Of a stretch of 64,000 nt of DNA, positions 18,464 through 28,411 are shown piece after piece. The notes beneath the pieces were generated by a model. The model searched no databases and was not told the DNA's origin. It saw nothing but the letters and a program-made list of their open reading frames with translations. The stretch is from Shewanella cyperi. Its GTDB lineage: Bacteria > Pseudomonadota > Gammaproteobacteria > Enterobacterales > Shewanellaceae. A program made the position numbers and the translations under genes. The first letter of the stretch is position 1, and the number at the start of each line of letters is the position of its first letter. The stretch lies in contig NZ_CP071501.1 in the NCBI RefSeq assembly GCF_017354985.1, positions 3,821,001-3,885,000 on the forward strand, written 5' to 3'.

Positions 18464-19987
18464 ATGGAAAAAGCTGTTACTTCAGCTGTAAAAATCACAA
18501 TCATATATGCCGTTTTCGCCGGTCTTTGGATCTTCTTTTCCGATATCGCCGTTGAGTTGTTGTTCGATACCCCACAACTGCGCGCCACAGCCCAAACCTA
18601 CAAAGGTCTGGCCTTTGTTTTTGTTACCGCTGCTCTATTATTGATGTTGGTCCTGAAGAGCAATCAGGCTCTGGAAAAGGCTAACGATATTGATAGGCTC
18701 ACGGGATTGCGCAGTATCAGTGTATTTATTGACGCTCTCAATTTCACCATTCGGCAATTGAAACCCAATGACCGGCTCATTCTGGGCTACTTGGATATAG
18801 ATGATTTCAAAAGCATTAATGAGCGTCACGGATTTGACCGGGCTGATAATTTTTTGTACGAACTTGCCCGCGATATCAGTGATGCAGTGCTACCTGGATC
18901 TGTAGTATCACGTTTGCACGCCGATCAGTTTGCCAGTTTTGCCAAATTGGATGAGTCTGTTGACATGGAGGCCCATGTTCGGGAATTCCAGCACTTGTTT
19001 GCCTATCGAGCCAGACAACATGGAATAGACGCCACCTGCAGCATTGGCGTGGCTTTATATCCCGCAGATGGGACAAATGCCAAGGAAATGATGGTATCGG
19101 CTACCGAAGCTCTGAATATTGCCAAGCAAAAAAAGAACGCTATTCAGTATCATGACAAGACCCTGACTGACAAAGCCATGCAACGGCGACAGCTGGTGCT
19201 GGATCTGCGCAAGGCTATTGCCGAGCATCTGTTAGCAGTGGTGTACCAACCCAAGTATAACTTAACTACGCTAACACCCTGTGGAGTTGAAGTTCTTGTG
19301 CGTTGGAATCATCCGGTAAAAGGTTATATTTCCCCCGAGGTGTTTATCCCTATTGCAGAGGAAAACGGTTTAACCGGTGCAATCTCAAAATTAGTGGTGG
19401 AGAAAGCCGCACAGGAACTGGGTAATGCAGGTTTATTAGGCACCTTGATTCAGCATGTTTCAGTGAATGTTTCCGCAGACGAGTTTAACAATGCCGACGA
19501 GATGTACTCGCTGACACAATTCATTAAGAATCAGGTCTGTCTGGCACCCTATATAAGGATTGAAATTACCGAAACCGCAACCCTTACAGATATGCGCAAA
19601 AGTGTTGAGATCATCTCCAACCTGCAAGCAAGTGGTATCACTTTTTCCATCGATGATTTCGGTACCGGCTACACCTCGTTGGCAATGCTGAAAGATTTAA
19701 CCGTGGATGAAATCAAGATTGACCGTAGTTTTGTATCGGGAGTAGAGCAGGATGAGCGCTCAAAAACTATAGTGAATGCCATTATTGCCATGGCCAAAAG
19801 CTTTAATATTCACATTGTGGCCGAGGGTGTAGAAAATGCGGCCCAACTTAAAATCCTGCAGGATATGGGATGCCAGCAAGCCCAAGGCTACTTTTTTAGT
19901 CGCCCACTGCCAGTTAACGAGTTACTTCAGCTTCTGGCCTCGAATGCTAATGATTCAATACTGAACCAAAGCAGCACCTTCACCTGA
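18464..19987 (+). CDS. GGDEF-EAL protein with degenerate GGDEF, probable c-di-GMP phosphodiesterase
   Basis: A 507-residue inner-membrane signalling protein: two hydrophobic helices (about residues 10-30 and 46-65), a GGDEF domain (about 75-230) and an EAL domain (about 243-500). The cyclase signature is replaced by His-Ala-Asp-Gln-Phe at 152-156, so it should not make c-di-GMP, though it may bind GTP. The EAL domain begins with the variant Glu-Val-Leu-Val-Arg (276-280) but keeps the metal and catalytic residues in VNVSADEF, IEITETATL, SIDDFGTGYTSL, EIKIDRSFV, IVAEGVE and QAQGYFFSRPLP. It is therefore probably an active phosphodiesterase that lowers c-di-GMP. An in-frame TTG two codons earlier is the only alternative start nearby; neither has a strong ribosome binding site. 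Confidence 0.9.
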   Translation: MEKAVTSAVKITIIYAVFAGLWIFFSDIAVELLFDTPQLRATAQTYKGLAFVFVTAALLLMLVLKSNQALEKANDIDRLTGLRSISVFIDALNFTIRQLKPNDRLILGYLDIDDFKSINERHGFDRADNFLYELARDISDAVLPGSVVSRLHADQFASFAKLDESVDMEAHVREFQHLFAYRARQHGIDATCSIGVALYPADGTNAKEMMVSATEALNIAKQKKNAIQYHDKTLTDKAMQRRQLVLDLRKAIAEHLLAVVYQPKYNLTTLTPCGVEVLVRWNHPVKGYISPEVFIPIAEENGLTGAISKLVVEKAAQELGNAGLLGTLIQHVSVNVSADEFNNADEMYSLTQFIKNQVCLAPYIRIEITETATLTDMRKSVEIISNLQASGITFSIDDFGTGYTSLAMLKDLTVDEIKIDRSFVSGVEQDERSKTIVNAIIAMAKSFNIHIVAEGVENAAQLKILQDMGCQQAQGYFFSRPLPVNELLQLLASNANDSILNQSSTFT

Positions 19988-20267
19988 AGGCGAACGTGCC
20001 TATATCCGTATACCTCTAAAACCGAGCGAAGCTATTACGGCGAGCAGGGAATTGGACAATGAAGAAACTGCCCTCTCCTTTGCCGATAAAATGACCAAAA
20101 AACCATGACAACTTATTAGCTAGCAGGCGTCATGGCATCAGTTAAAGCAAACCTTTCCCTCATTTTTCCAGTGGTTGAAATACATCTTTTATCCGGTTAC
20201 CGTCTTGGGCACTCGGTGCAAAGGGATTCATCCCGGAGGCAGCAGTCTGAGTTGGGGGAAGCAGTCG

Positions 20268-20807
20268 ATGAAGTGTTATTTGCGCAGGATGCGGTCCAAG
20301 GACGCTTGCCCACCGCGCAAGCCGTTGAAAAAGATTGTCTGGTCCTGGCTCGGGGCCTTTGTGGGTATCTTTCTGGTGGCCAGTCTCGGCCAAATGTTGG
20401 GGCCGGCGCAGATGTTCATTATCGGCTCCTTCGGTGCCTCGGCGGTGCTGATCTATGGCGCGCCCATGGCCGAATTTTCCCAGCCACGCAATCTGATCTT
20501 CGGTAACCTGATCTCGGCCGTTATCGGTGTCAGCGTGTACCTGCTCTGTGGCAACAATATAGTGCTGGCCTCTGCTTTGGCTGTGTCCTTGGCCATTGCC
20601 GCCATGCACCTGAGCCGCACCATGCATCCACCGGCGGGCGCTGCGGCCCTTATCGCGGTGATAGGCGGCGATACAGTGCATTCCCTTGGCTATCAGTATG
20701 CGCTGACACCGGTTTTGACGGGCTCCCTGGTGTTATTGCTGGTCGCCCTGCTGGTCAACAACCTCTCCTCCAACCCCAAGCGTCACTACCCCAGGTATTG
20801 GATCTGA
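20268..20807 (+). CDS. HPP family membrane protein
   Basis: A 179-residue protein with four to five hydrophobic helices and the family-defining motif in LSRTMHPPAGAAALIAVIGG (His-Pro-Pro near residue 128). The N-terminus is basic (MKCYLRRMRSK), consistent with a cytoplasmic start. GGGGAAG precedes the ATG; an upstream frame extension is not supported. Some HPP proteins transport nitrite in plant plastids and cyanobacteria, but the function of the bacterial single-domain members is not established. Confidence 0.85.
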   Translation: MKCYLRRMRSKDACPPRKPLKKIVWSWLGAFVGIFLVASLGQMLGPAQMFIIGSFGASAVLIYGAPMAEFSQPRNLIFGNLISAVIGVSVYLLCGNNIVLASALAVSLAIAAMHLSRTMHPPAGAAALIAVIGGDTVHSLGYQYALTPVLTGSLVLLLVALLVNNLSSNPKRHYPRYWI

Positions 20808-20833
20808 CCGGACTTGGCTTGGGATTTGGCCCA

Positions 20834-20866
20834 TAAAAAACGCCGCATAATGCGGCGTTTTCGTTA
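20834..20866. terminator. Bidirectional terminator between the HPP gene and ygiQ
   Basis: AACGCCGCA-TAA-TGCGGCGTT, flanked by A-runs on the left and TTTT on the right, between two convergent genes. Confidence 0.88.
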
Positions 20867-23242
20867 TTTAGCCTTGGCTTTTCCACCCTGCTTGGCGCCC
20901 TGCGGCTTGCCTTGTGGTTTTCCAAAGACCGGCTTGGCGCCTGGGCGGGGGCTGCCTTTACCCTGGGATTGGCCCTGGGCTTTGCCTGGGCTTTTACTTG
21001 GCGCTTTGCCCGATGCCTTGACCATTTCCTTGCCAGAGGTCTTGCCGTCTGCGCTGCGAGCTTTCCCTTTGGCGGCTCCTGCGTTTGTGCCCTTGCGGTC
21101 GTCAAACTGGTTGCCGCTGAAACGGGTAAAGGCCTGTTGACCTTTCTCGGCCTTGGCACCTTTGCCGGCCCAGGCTTCGGCGCGGCCCTCGGGCGGCACC
21201 AGATGCTGGGGACCGGTACCTATCAGGTATTCCTTGCCCATGGCCACCAGGGCCTCGCGGATCAACGGCCAACCGGCGGGATCGTGGTAGCGCAGCAGCG
21301 CCTTATGCAGGCGGCGCTGACGGCCCTTCTTGGGCACGGGGACCTGCTCGCTGCTGTGTTTGACGTTCTTCAGCGAGTTCAGCTCGGTGTGATAGATAGT
21401 AGTGGCATTGGCCATGGGCGACGGATAGAAGTTCTGCACCTGATCGAGCTTGAACTTGCGCTCCTTGAGCCACAGCGCCAGGTTGAGCATGTCCTCATCC
21501 GTGGTACCCGGGTGGGCGGAGATAAAGTAAGGGATCAGGTACTGCTCCTTGCCCGCCTCTTTGGAGTACTTGTCGAACAGTTCCTTGAATTTGTCGTAGG
21601 TGCCCATGCCCGGCTTCATCATCTTCGACAGCGGGCCTTCCTCTGTGTGCTCAGGGGCAATTTTCAGATAGCCACCGACGTGATGCTTGGCCAGCTCCTT
21701 GACGTAACGGGGATCTTCGATGGCGAGATCGTAACGCACCCCGGAGGCAATCAGTACCTTCTTGATACCGGGCACATCACGGGCGGCGCGGTACAGGTCT
21801 ATGGTGTGCTGATGGTCGGTGTCCAAATGGCCACAGATGCTGGGGAATACACAGGACAGGCGTCGGCAGGTCTTCTCGGCCTTTTCGCTCTTGCAGCCCA
21901 GGCGGTACATGTTGGCAGTGGGTCCACCGAGATCGGAGATCACCCCGGTAAAACCCGGAACCTTAGCCTGGATATCCTTGATTTCTTTGACTATGGATTC
22001 CTGCGAGCGGCTCTGGATAATGCGGCCCTCGTGCTCGGTTATCGAGCAGAAGGAGCAGCCGCCGAAACAGCCACGCATGATGTTAATCGAGGTCTTGATC
22101 ATGTCGTAGGCCGGGATCTTCTCCTTGCCATAGACGGGATGCGGCACCCGCTGGTAAGGGAGGTCGAATACCGCGTCCATTTCATCGGTATTGAGCGGCC
22201 AGGCCGGGGGGTTGACCCAGACACCGCGATCGCCGTGTGGCTGGAACAGAGCCCGGGCACAGCCCGGGTTTTGCTCCTGGTGCAGAATGCGCGAGGCGTG
22301 GGCGTACAGGTACCTGTCTTCGCTGACCCGCTCAAACGCCGGCAGCAGCACATAGGTCTGCTCCCAGGGCCGCGGCTTGGGCGGCTGAATGCTGATGGGC
22401 TTGGCCACTGTCACGCCATCGGGGGCTGTCTCTTCATTGAAGATCTTGGTGTCAGTGGGGCCGGACAGGTTTTGGCAGCCCACATCGTCGGCGCCATAGG
22501 GATTGGGTATGGGGTCAATCTTGTGCAACTGATCGATTTTGCGCGAGTCCATGCCACGCCACTCGGGCATGGGGGTCTTGCTGATCACGGCCGTACCGCG
22601 TATCTGGGTCAGCTCACTGACGGGCTCCCCCTTGGCGAGGCGGTGGGCAATCTCCGCCAGCGGGCGCTCGGCGTTGCCATAGACCAGGATGTCGGCCTTG
22701 GCATCAAAGATCACGCTGCGACGCACCTTATCGGACCAATAGTCGTAGTGGGCTATGCGGCGCAAGCTGGCCTCGATACCGCCGATCACCACGGGCACGT
22801 CCTTGAAGGCTTCCTTACAACGCTGGGTATAGACGGTTACCGCCCGGTCGGGGCGCTTGCCGCCAATGTTGCCCGGGGTATAGGCATCGTCGTGACGCAG
22901 TTTTCTGTCGGCCGTGTAACGGTTGATCATCGAGTCCATGTTGCCGGCCGTAACCCCGAAGAACAGGTTCGGCTTGCCCAGGGTCATAAAGGCATCTTTG
23001 CTGGACCAGTCAGGCTGGGAAATGATCCCCACCCTGAAGCCCTGGGCCTCCAGCATACGGCCGATAACCGCCATGCCGAAACTGGGGTGATCCACGTAGG
23101 CATCCCCTGTCACCAGGATAATGTCGCAGCTGTCCCAGCCCAGCTTGTCCATCTCGGCGCGGGACAGGGGCAAAAAGGGCGCAGTGCCGTAACACTCGGC
23201 CCAATATTTGGGATAACTGAAAAGGGTGGATTCAAGGCGCAT
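20864..23242 (-). CDS. YgiQ family radical SAM protein
   Basis: A 792-residue protein of the large YgiQ family (UPF0313). The N-terminal 350 residues hold the domain starting near [20 protein letters not shown]; the radical SAM cluster motif is Cys392-x3-Cys396-x2-Cys399 in [11 protein letters not shown]; later come the family segments [16 protein letters not shown] and [15 protein letters not shown]. The last 110 residues are a low-complexity Lys/Gly/Ala/Ser-rich tail that looks disordered and nucleic-acid-like in charge. The reaction is unknown. The full length is as expected, and the gene stands alone with a terminator at its end. Confidence 0.92.
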   Translation of the reverse strand: MRLESTLFSYPKYWAECYGTAPFLPLSRAEMDKLGWDSCDIILVTGDAYVDHPSFGMAVIGRMLEAQGFRVGIISQPDWSSKDAFMTLGKPNLFFGVTAGNMDSMINRYTADRKLRHDDAYTPGNIGGKRPDRAVTVYTQRCKEAFKDVPVVIGGIEASLRRIAHYDYWSDKVRRSVIFDAKADILVYGNAERPLAEIAHRLAKGEPVSELTQIRGTAVISKTPMPEWRGMDSRKIDQLHKIDPIPNPYGADDVGCQNLSGPTDTKIFNEETAPDGVTVAKPISIQPPKPRPWEQTYVLLPAFERVSEDRYLYAHASRILHQEQNPGCARALFQPHGDRGVWVNPPAWPLNTDEMDAVFDLPYQRVPHPVYGKEKIPAYDMIKTSINIMRGCFGGCSFCSITEHEGRIIQSRSQESIVKEIKDIQAKVPGFTGVISDLGGPTANMYRLGCKSEKAEKTCRRLSCVFPSICGHLDTDHQHTIDLYRAARDVPGIKKVLIASGVRYDLAIEDPRYVKELAKHHVGGYLKIAPEHTEEGPLSKMMKPGMGTYDKFKELFDKYSKEAGKEQYLIPYFISAHPGTTDEDMLNLALWLKERKFKLDQVQNFYPSPMANATTIYHTELNSLKNVKHSSEQVPVPKKGRQRRLHKALLRYHDPAGWPLIREALVAMGKEYLIGTGPQHLVPPEGRAEAWAGKGAKAEKGQQAFTRFSGNQFDDRKGTNAGAAKGKARSADGKTSGKEMVKASGKAPSKSPGKAQGQSQGKGSPRPGAKPVFGKPQGKPQGAKQGGKAKAK

Positions 23243-23378
23243 TACTGGTACCCGACAACTGGCTCACACTGATAAAACCGACCGCGCGGAGGCGGCCTTT
23301 CCAAGGGCGCGGAGTATAGCAGGCCGCCGCCCTTAAGTGTGACTAAAAAATCACCAAAAACCGAGTTTTTTTGTCCAA

Positions 23379-23414
23379 ATGACAGTAGCCACAATTAAGC
23401 TGTGGCTATTGTCA
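23379..23414. repeat. Inverted repeat (hairpin) downstream of the MAPEG gene
   Basis: GACAGTAGCCACA and TGTGGCTATTGTC pair with one mismatch around a loop of seven bases. There is no T-tract on the minus-strand exit side, so it may be a processing or stability stem instead of a true terminator. Confidence 0.6.
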
Positions 23415-23423
23415 GCTCTGGGA

Positions 23424-23819
23424 TTAGCCCTGGATAAAGGCCCACAGATTGAACAGCGCCAACGTCAGTAGCACCAGCCAGGTGAACAATGTGCCGTTGA
23501 AACGGCCAAAGTGGTAACCGCCACCGCCCTGGGTCAGGCCTATGGCATGCAGCAGCCGCGCCGCCAGCCAGACGCTGCCCAGCAGGTGCAGCCAGGCCGG
23601 CGCCATGCCATTGCTCTCGGCCACCACCAACATCAGCATAATCAGCGGTGCATTTTCCATTAGATTGCCGTGGACCCGCATCGCCAACTGCAGCTGACGA
23701 TTGCCACCGCTGCCGACACCAATCTTTTCCCGGCGCCGGATACGGACAACCCGCCAGCTCAGCACTATCATCAATACAGCCGTCAGACTGATATATACAC
23801 CCGAAATGGCCAATGACAT
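23424..23819 (-). CDS. MAPEG family membrane protein
   Basis: A 131-residue protein with four membrane helices. The MAPEG pattern is visible in the segment QLQLAMRVHGNLMENAPLIM (about residues 42-61), which contains the Arg-x-His-x-Asn-x-x-Glu-Asn signature for glutathione binding in this superfamily, and YHFGRFNGTLFTW near residue 102. Bacterial members resemble eicosanoid/glutathione transferases, with unknown natural substrates. The start ATG has GGGAG upstream; the longer frame is less likely. Confidence 0.88.
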   Translation of the reverse strand: MSLAISGVYISLTAVLMIVLSWRVVRIRRREKIGVGSGGNRQLQLAMRVHGNLMENAPLIMLMLVVAESNGMAPAWLHLLGSVWLAARLLHAIGLTQGGGGYHFGRFNGTLFTWLVLLTLALFNLWAFIQG

Positions 23820-23997
23820 GGCGTCTCCCTGCACTCTCGATACTGTGACTCCGACGGGGAGCCGGAGGTCAGCTAAAAATTTGAAATGTCATTAAAACCC
23901 GTTAACCCTTTGTAGGCAAGATAGGGTAATATTCGCGCCGATCCGGGGCCAACAGACGCCGTCCGGTTAAGGTCAGGTTTTCAGTTTATGGAACACA

Positions 23998-25221
23998 GTG
24001 GTGGATAACGCGGAATTCATTGAAAAAAGGCGTTTTATCATTAAGTTGGGTAAGGCGTTGCACAAGTTTGGCACGCCGGCGTACCGACTGGAGACCCATT
24101 TGCAAAATGTGTCGCGCATGCTCGGCATCGAAGGCTATTTCCTGATCTCCCCCACTTCCATGACCTTTGTGCTGCAACACGATGCCGATCAGGAATACAA
24201 CCACCTGGCCAGGGTGAAACCCGGCGAGCTGGACTTGGGCTCACTGGCCCGCACCGATGAACTGGTGGACGAGCTTATCAGCGGCAAGCGCACCCTCACC
24301 GAAGCCATGGAGCGACTGGAAGAAATCGCCAACAAGCCCAATCCCTATGGCCCGCTGCTGACCCTGCTGGCCTTCGGCTCCTCGGCGGCAGCCTTTGCCA
24401 TGTTGGTGGGCAGCGGTTGGACCAACGTGTTCTGGTCCGGCATCCTGGGACTGCTGGTGTATGGCCTGGTGTACCGCGCCGAGCGCTCCAAACGTATGGC
24501 GGAAATGCTCGAACCGCTGGCGGCCATTGTCTGCGCCATCGGCGCCTGTGCCATCAGTCGCTTCGATCCCGGCCTTAATATTCCCGTGGTGATCCTCTCC
24601 AGCATCATCATCTTTATTCCCGGTCTGGCTTTGACCCTGGGACTGGCGGAGCTGGCGGCGCGGGACTTAATGTCCGGCACCATGCGCATCATGGATGCCG
24701 TGATGCTGCTGTTCAAACTCTATTTCGGCGCCGTGCTGGGCATGGTGGTGGGCCGGGCCCTGTTCGGCGAACATATTTATGTTGAGCCGGCGCCGCTGCC
24801 CAAGTTTGCCATCTGGTCGGCGGTGCCCATATTGTCCATGGCGCTGGTGATCATCTTCAAGGCGCGGATGAAGGACGCACCCTGGGGCGTGCTTGCCGGT
24901 ATTGTGGCCTTTTTCTCGGCCATGCTCGGCGGTATCTATCTGGGCGATTCCATCGGTATCTTCTTCGGTGCCTTTGCGGTCGGTATCTATTCCAACCTGT
25001 TTGCCCGCTGGATGAAGGCCCCCGCCTCCATCGCCCTGTTGCAGGGCATAGTGATACTGGTGCCGGGCAGCAAGACCTATATCGGTCTCAATGCGCTCAT
25101 TTCCGGCGAGACCATGCTCAACCAGGCCCACATAGGCTCGCAGATTTTTCTGATCTTTATGTCACTGATCGCAGGACTTATTTTCGCCAACGTGGCCGTA
25201 CCGCCAAGACGCACGCTCTAA
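23998..25221 (+). CDS. Threonine/serine exporter, ThrE family
   Basis: A 407-residue protein with a soluble N-terminal part (about 1-115) and about ten membrane helices. The N-terminal LGKALHKFGTPAYRLETHL and PTSMTFVLQHD segments and the C-terminal GIVILVPGSKTYIGLN are typical of the ThrE domains, here fused in one chain as in many Proteobacteria. The predicted role is efflux of threonine or serine across the inner membrane by proton exchange; substrate is inferred from family. It starts at one of two consecutive GTG codons (23998 or 24001); a nearby ATG is out of frame and soon stops. Confidence 0.87.
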   Translation: MVDNAEFIEKRRFIIKLGKALHKFGTPAYRLETHLQNVSRMLGIEGYFLISPTSMTFVLQHDADQEYNHLARVKPGELDLGSLARTDELVDELISGKRTLTEAMERLEEIANKPNPYGPLLTLLAFGSSAAAFAMLVGSGWTNVFWSGILGLLVYGLVYRAERSKRMAEMLEPLAAIVCAIGACAISRFDPGLNIPVVILSSIIIFIPGLALTLGLAELAARDLMSGTMRIMDAVMLLFKLYFGAVLGMVVGRALFGEHIYVEPAPLPKFAIWSAVPILSMALVIIFKARMKDAPWGVLAGIVAFFSAMLGGIYLGDSIGIFFGAFAVGIYSNLFARWMKAPASIALLQGIVILVPGSKTYIGLNALISGETMLNQAHIGSQIFLIFMSLIAGLIFANVAVPPRRTL

Positions 25222-25346
25222 TCCCCGTGGGCCGCGGATTTCACCCTGGCCCCATAATAGCCACCAGCTTATTTTTAGCCCCCAACCTTGACGAAGCCGT
25301 CCCAGGCATATGTTATTAGACTATGGCTGAGACATTTCGGACAAAG

Positions 25347-26990
25347 ATGATGGTGAAGATCAGGCTGTTATTGCTGACCCCCGCGCTGCTGCTCAGCCCT
25401 TGGCTGATGGCCGACGAGCGGCAGGCAATAGCAACCCAGACCGGGGACGCCCAAGAGGCGCCACAGTGCCCGGTCAATCGAATCATAGTCATCAGCCATC
25501 CCATTTTTGACGAATCGGATCCCGACACCTTCTTTATCCATCGCTGGGCCAACTTCCTGCACATCAACACCCGTGAGTCCACGGTGCGCAAACTGCTGAG
25601 CTTCAAGGAGCAGGACGAGGTCGACAGCAAAGATCTGGAGGAAGCCCAACGGCTGTTGCGGGCCGAACCCTTCCTGCGGGATGCGGCGATTCATTTTGCC
25701 GAGCCGGATCCACAGGCCGACGACACGGGCCCGGGAAAAGATGTGGTGGTGGAGACCTGGGACAACTGGTCACTGCTGCCGACCTTCAGTGCCAGCCGCA
25801 CCGGTGGCGCCAGCAGTTTTTCCTTTGGTATCAAGGAAGACAACCTGCTGGGCACAGGCATTCACACCCGGGTCAAGTACCAATCCAATGAAGACAGGAC
25901 GGGGTATAAGCTGGCCTTTGACATGCCTTTAGCTGTAGTGCCCCACGGCCGTGTTGGCTTCGATTTTTACGACAACAGCGACGGTCAGGCCAAGCATCTG
26001 TACTTCGAGCGCCCCTTTTACACCCTGGACGGTGACAAGAGCTATGGCTTGGAATACCTGGATGATTTGCGCACCGATACCATCCGGCAGAATGGTCAGG
26101 ATATCAATGAGTTTGAACACAGTGTCGATTACGCCAATGTGCACTATGGTTGGCTGAGTTATTACGATGGCCACAGTCTGCAGCGCTGGTCCCTGGGGCT
26201 GACCCGGGATCGCAACGACTTTGCCCCTTCTCCCCTGTATCCCGGTGGCCAGTTACCCCAGGACAGGGACTTCCTTTATCCCTGGCTGGGATGGGAGTAC
26301 CTGCAGGATGACTTCCGGGTACTGCGCAATGTGCACCTGATTAATTACAACGAAGACTACAACCTGGGCTGGCATCACAGCGCCCGCCTGGGTTTTGAAA
26401 CCCGGGATACGGACAATACCCTGGGCTATCATCTTGGCTGGCAAAGCAGCCGCGGTTACATGAACGATGATCACTTAATACTGCTGAACCTGGATGCCAA
26501 TGCCACACTGGCGACCCGTCAAGCGAATACTTTCAAAACCAGTCTGCTGGCCGAGTATTTTTACCAGATCAATCCCAAATGGACCGCCTATGGCAAACTC
26601 AAACTCTCCGCCTCCCGCAATGCCTATTACGATCAGCAATTTGCTCTCGGCGATGAGACCGGCCTCAGGGGATTTCCCAACGATTACCAGCATGGAGATC
26701 ATCAATGGTTGCTGAGCGCCGAGATCCGCAATTATCCCAATATCAACCTGTACCAATTGGCCGAACTGGGCTGGGCCGCCTTTGTGGACCTGGGCCAGTC
26801 CTTCGGCGGCGAAGCCGCCGACAATAATGAAATCCAGGGGCCCATAGGCGCCGTGGGCCTGGGGGCCCGCATCTATTCATCCCGCTCCAGCTACGGCCAT
26901 GTGGCCCACATAGATATCACAGTCCCCTTTGTGGACGGAGAGCATGTGGACAGTTGGGAATGGCGTTTTCAGGTCAGAAACCATTTCTAA
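25347..26990 (+). CDS. Outer-membrane beta-barrel protein, short Omp85-like
   Basis: A 547-residue exported protein (signal peptide MMVKIRLLLLTPALLLSPWLMA). Residues about 45-118 have the length and pattern of a single POTRA-like domain; residues about 135-547 form alternating amphipathic strands of an outer-membrane barrel and the chain ends in Phe. The motif Leu-Arg-Gly-Phe at 440-443 matches the conserved L6-loop motif of the Omp85/TpsB superfamily. Family members insert or export proteins; what this one handles is unknown, and a surface-antigen-type protein without that function is possible. An upstream ATG at 25323 gives a longer, less signal-like N-terminus. A terminator follows the gene. 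Confidence 0.75.
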   Translation: MMVKIRLLLLTPALLLSPWLMADERQAIATQTGDAQEAPQCPVNRIIVISHPIFDESDPDTFFIHRWANFLHINTRESTVRKLLSFKEQDEVDSKDLEEAQRLLRAEPFLRDAAIHFAEPDPQADDTGPGKDVVVETWDNWSLLPTFSASRTGGASSFSFGIKEDNLLGTGIHTRVKYQSNEDRTGYKLAFDMPLAVVPHGRVGFDFYDNSDGQAKHLYFERPFYTLDGDKSYGLEYLDDLRTDTIRQNGQDINEFEHSVDYANVHYGWLSYYDGHSLQRWSLGLTRDRNDFAPSPLYPGGQLPQDRDFLYPWLGWEYLQDDFRVLRNVHLINYNEDYNLGWHHSARLGFETRDTDNTLGYHLGWQSSRGYMNDDHLILLNLDANATLATRQANTFKTSLLAEYFYQINPKWTAYGKLKLSASRNAYYDQQFALGDETGLRGFPNDYQHGDHQWLLSAEIRNYPNINLYQLAELGWAAFVDLGQSFGGEAADNNEIQGPIGAVGLGARIYSSRSSYGHVAHIDITVPFVDGEHVDSWEWRFQVRNHF

Positions 26991-27016
26991 CCTGTGGGCT
27001 AAGTGCCATTAAGACA

Positions 27017-27046
27017 AAAGGCCCCGCATTGCTGCGGGGCCTTTTT
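27017..27046. terminator. Shared terminator of the barrel gene and rnpB
   Basis: AAAAGGCCCCGCA-TTGC-TGCGGGGCCTTTTT is symmetrical and can end transcription from both sides. Confidence 0.9.
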
Positions 27047-27051
27047 AAATG

Positions 27052-27425
<374 letters not shown>

Positions 27426-27430
27426 GGCGG

Positions 27431-27459
27431 ATTATAGCCCAAGCACGGGGCCAGACCAA
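27431..27459 (-). promoter_or_regulatory. rnpB promoter
   Basis: On the minus strand, TTGGTC and a perfect TATAAT are separated by 17 bases, with the RNA 5' end predicted six to seven bases downstream. This is a near-consensus sigma-70 promoter. Confidence 0.85.
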
Positions 27460-27480
27460 GGGCTTTCGCCCGGATGCCGC

Positions 27481-28323
27481 TTACCAGTCCTGTTCCAGAC
27501 CGTATTTATAGAGGGCATTCTTCTTCAGGCCGTGGATTTGAGCAGCCAGGGCCGCAGCTTTTTTCAGCGGTAACTCCTCACACAGCAACTTCAACGTATC
27601 GAGCGCCTTGGCGGGCAGCGCCTCGTCATCGCCACTGCTGTGCCCATGGCACATCAGCACTATCTCGCCCTTTTGCTGGTTGGCATCGGCGGCAACGGCG
27701 GCGCAAACCTCGGCAGCCGTGCCGGAGAGGAAGGTTTCAAAGGTCTTGCTCACTTCCCTGGCCATCACCAGCTGGCGCTCGGCGCCAAAGACCTGAACTA
27801 TGGCCTCCAGGCTGTAACAAATCCTGTGGGGTGACTCGTAAAAAATCAGCGTACGCGGGTCTTCCTTCAGCTCCTGCAACTTATCCAGCCGTGCTTTTTC
27901 CTTGGCGGGCAAAAAGCCTTCGAAGGAAAACCGGTCCGATGGCAGCCCCGAGGCCGACAGGGCCGTAATGGCGGCGCAAGGGCCCGGCAGGGGGATCACC
28001 TGGAATCCGGCCTGACGCACATGGGACACCAAGTGATAGCCGGGATCGGAAATCAATGGCGTACCGGCATCGCTTATCAGGGCCACAGCCTCACCGGCGG
28101 CCAACTTATCCACTATCCACTGGGCCCGGGCACGCTCGTTATGATCGTGCAACGCCGTGGTGCGGGTCGCAATGCCAAAATGGCTCAGCAGCTTGCCACT
28201 GTGACGGGTGTCCTCGCAGGCTACCAAACTGACGCCGCTAAGCACCTCGATTGCCCTTGGGCTCATGTCCCCCAGATTGCCTATGGGAGTGGGAACGATA
28301 TAAAGCGCGCAGGGCAGTGACAT
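27481..28323 (-). CDS. rsmI: 16S rRNA (cytidine(1402)-2'-O)-methyltransferase RsmI
   Basis: A 280-residue tetrapyrrole-methylase-fold enzyme that 2'-O-methylates C1402 in the ribosomal P site. The N-terminal [18 protein letters not shown] (about residues 7-24), [13 protein letters not shown] (about 33-45), [15 protein letters not shown] (about 80-94) and [13 protein letters not shown] are all family hallmarks. The length is normal. It is divergent from lpoA, as in other Gammaproteobacteria. Confidence 0.94.
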   Translation of the reverse strand: MSLPCALYIVPTPIGNLGDMSPRAIEVLSGVSLVACEDTRHSGKLLSHFGIATRTTALHDHNERARAQWIVDKLAAGEAVALISDAGTPLISDPGYHLVSHVRQAGFQVIPLPGPCAAITALSASGLPSDRFSFEGFLPAKEKARLDKLQELKEDPRTLIFYESPHRICYSLEAIVQVFGAERQLVMAREVSKTFETFLSGTAAEVCAAVAADANQQKGEIVLMCHGHSSGDDEALPAKALDTLKLLCEELPLKKAAALAAQIHGLKKNALYKYGLEQDW

Positions 28324-28411
28324 ATTTACCTCTGGTGTATGGCGGCCCAGGCTTTCACCCCGACCAAGAGAAGGTTAAACTTAGCGCAGCATATTACCAG
28401 AGTGAAGCCAA

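Noticed and set aside
20912..23272. A 786-codon open frame on the plus strand opposite ygiQ
   Set aside because: It is the mirror of a well-supported radical SAM gene in GC-rich DNA; the translation has no recognisable domain and no ribosome binding site.
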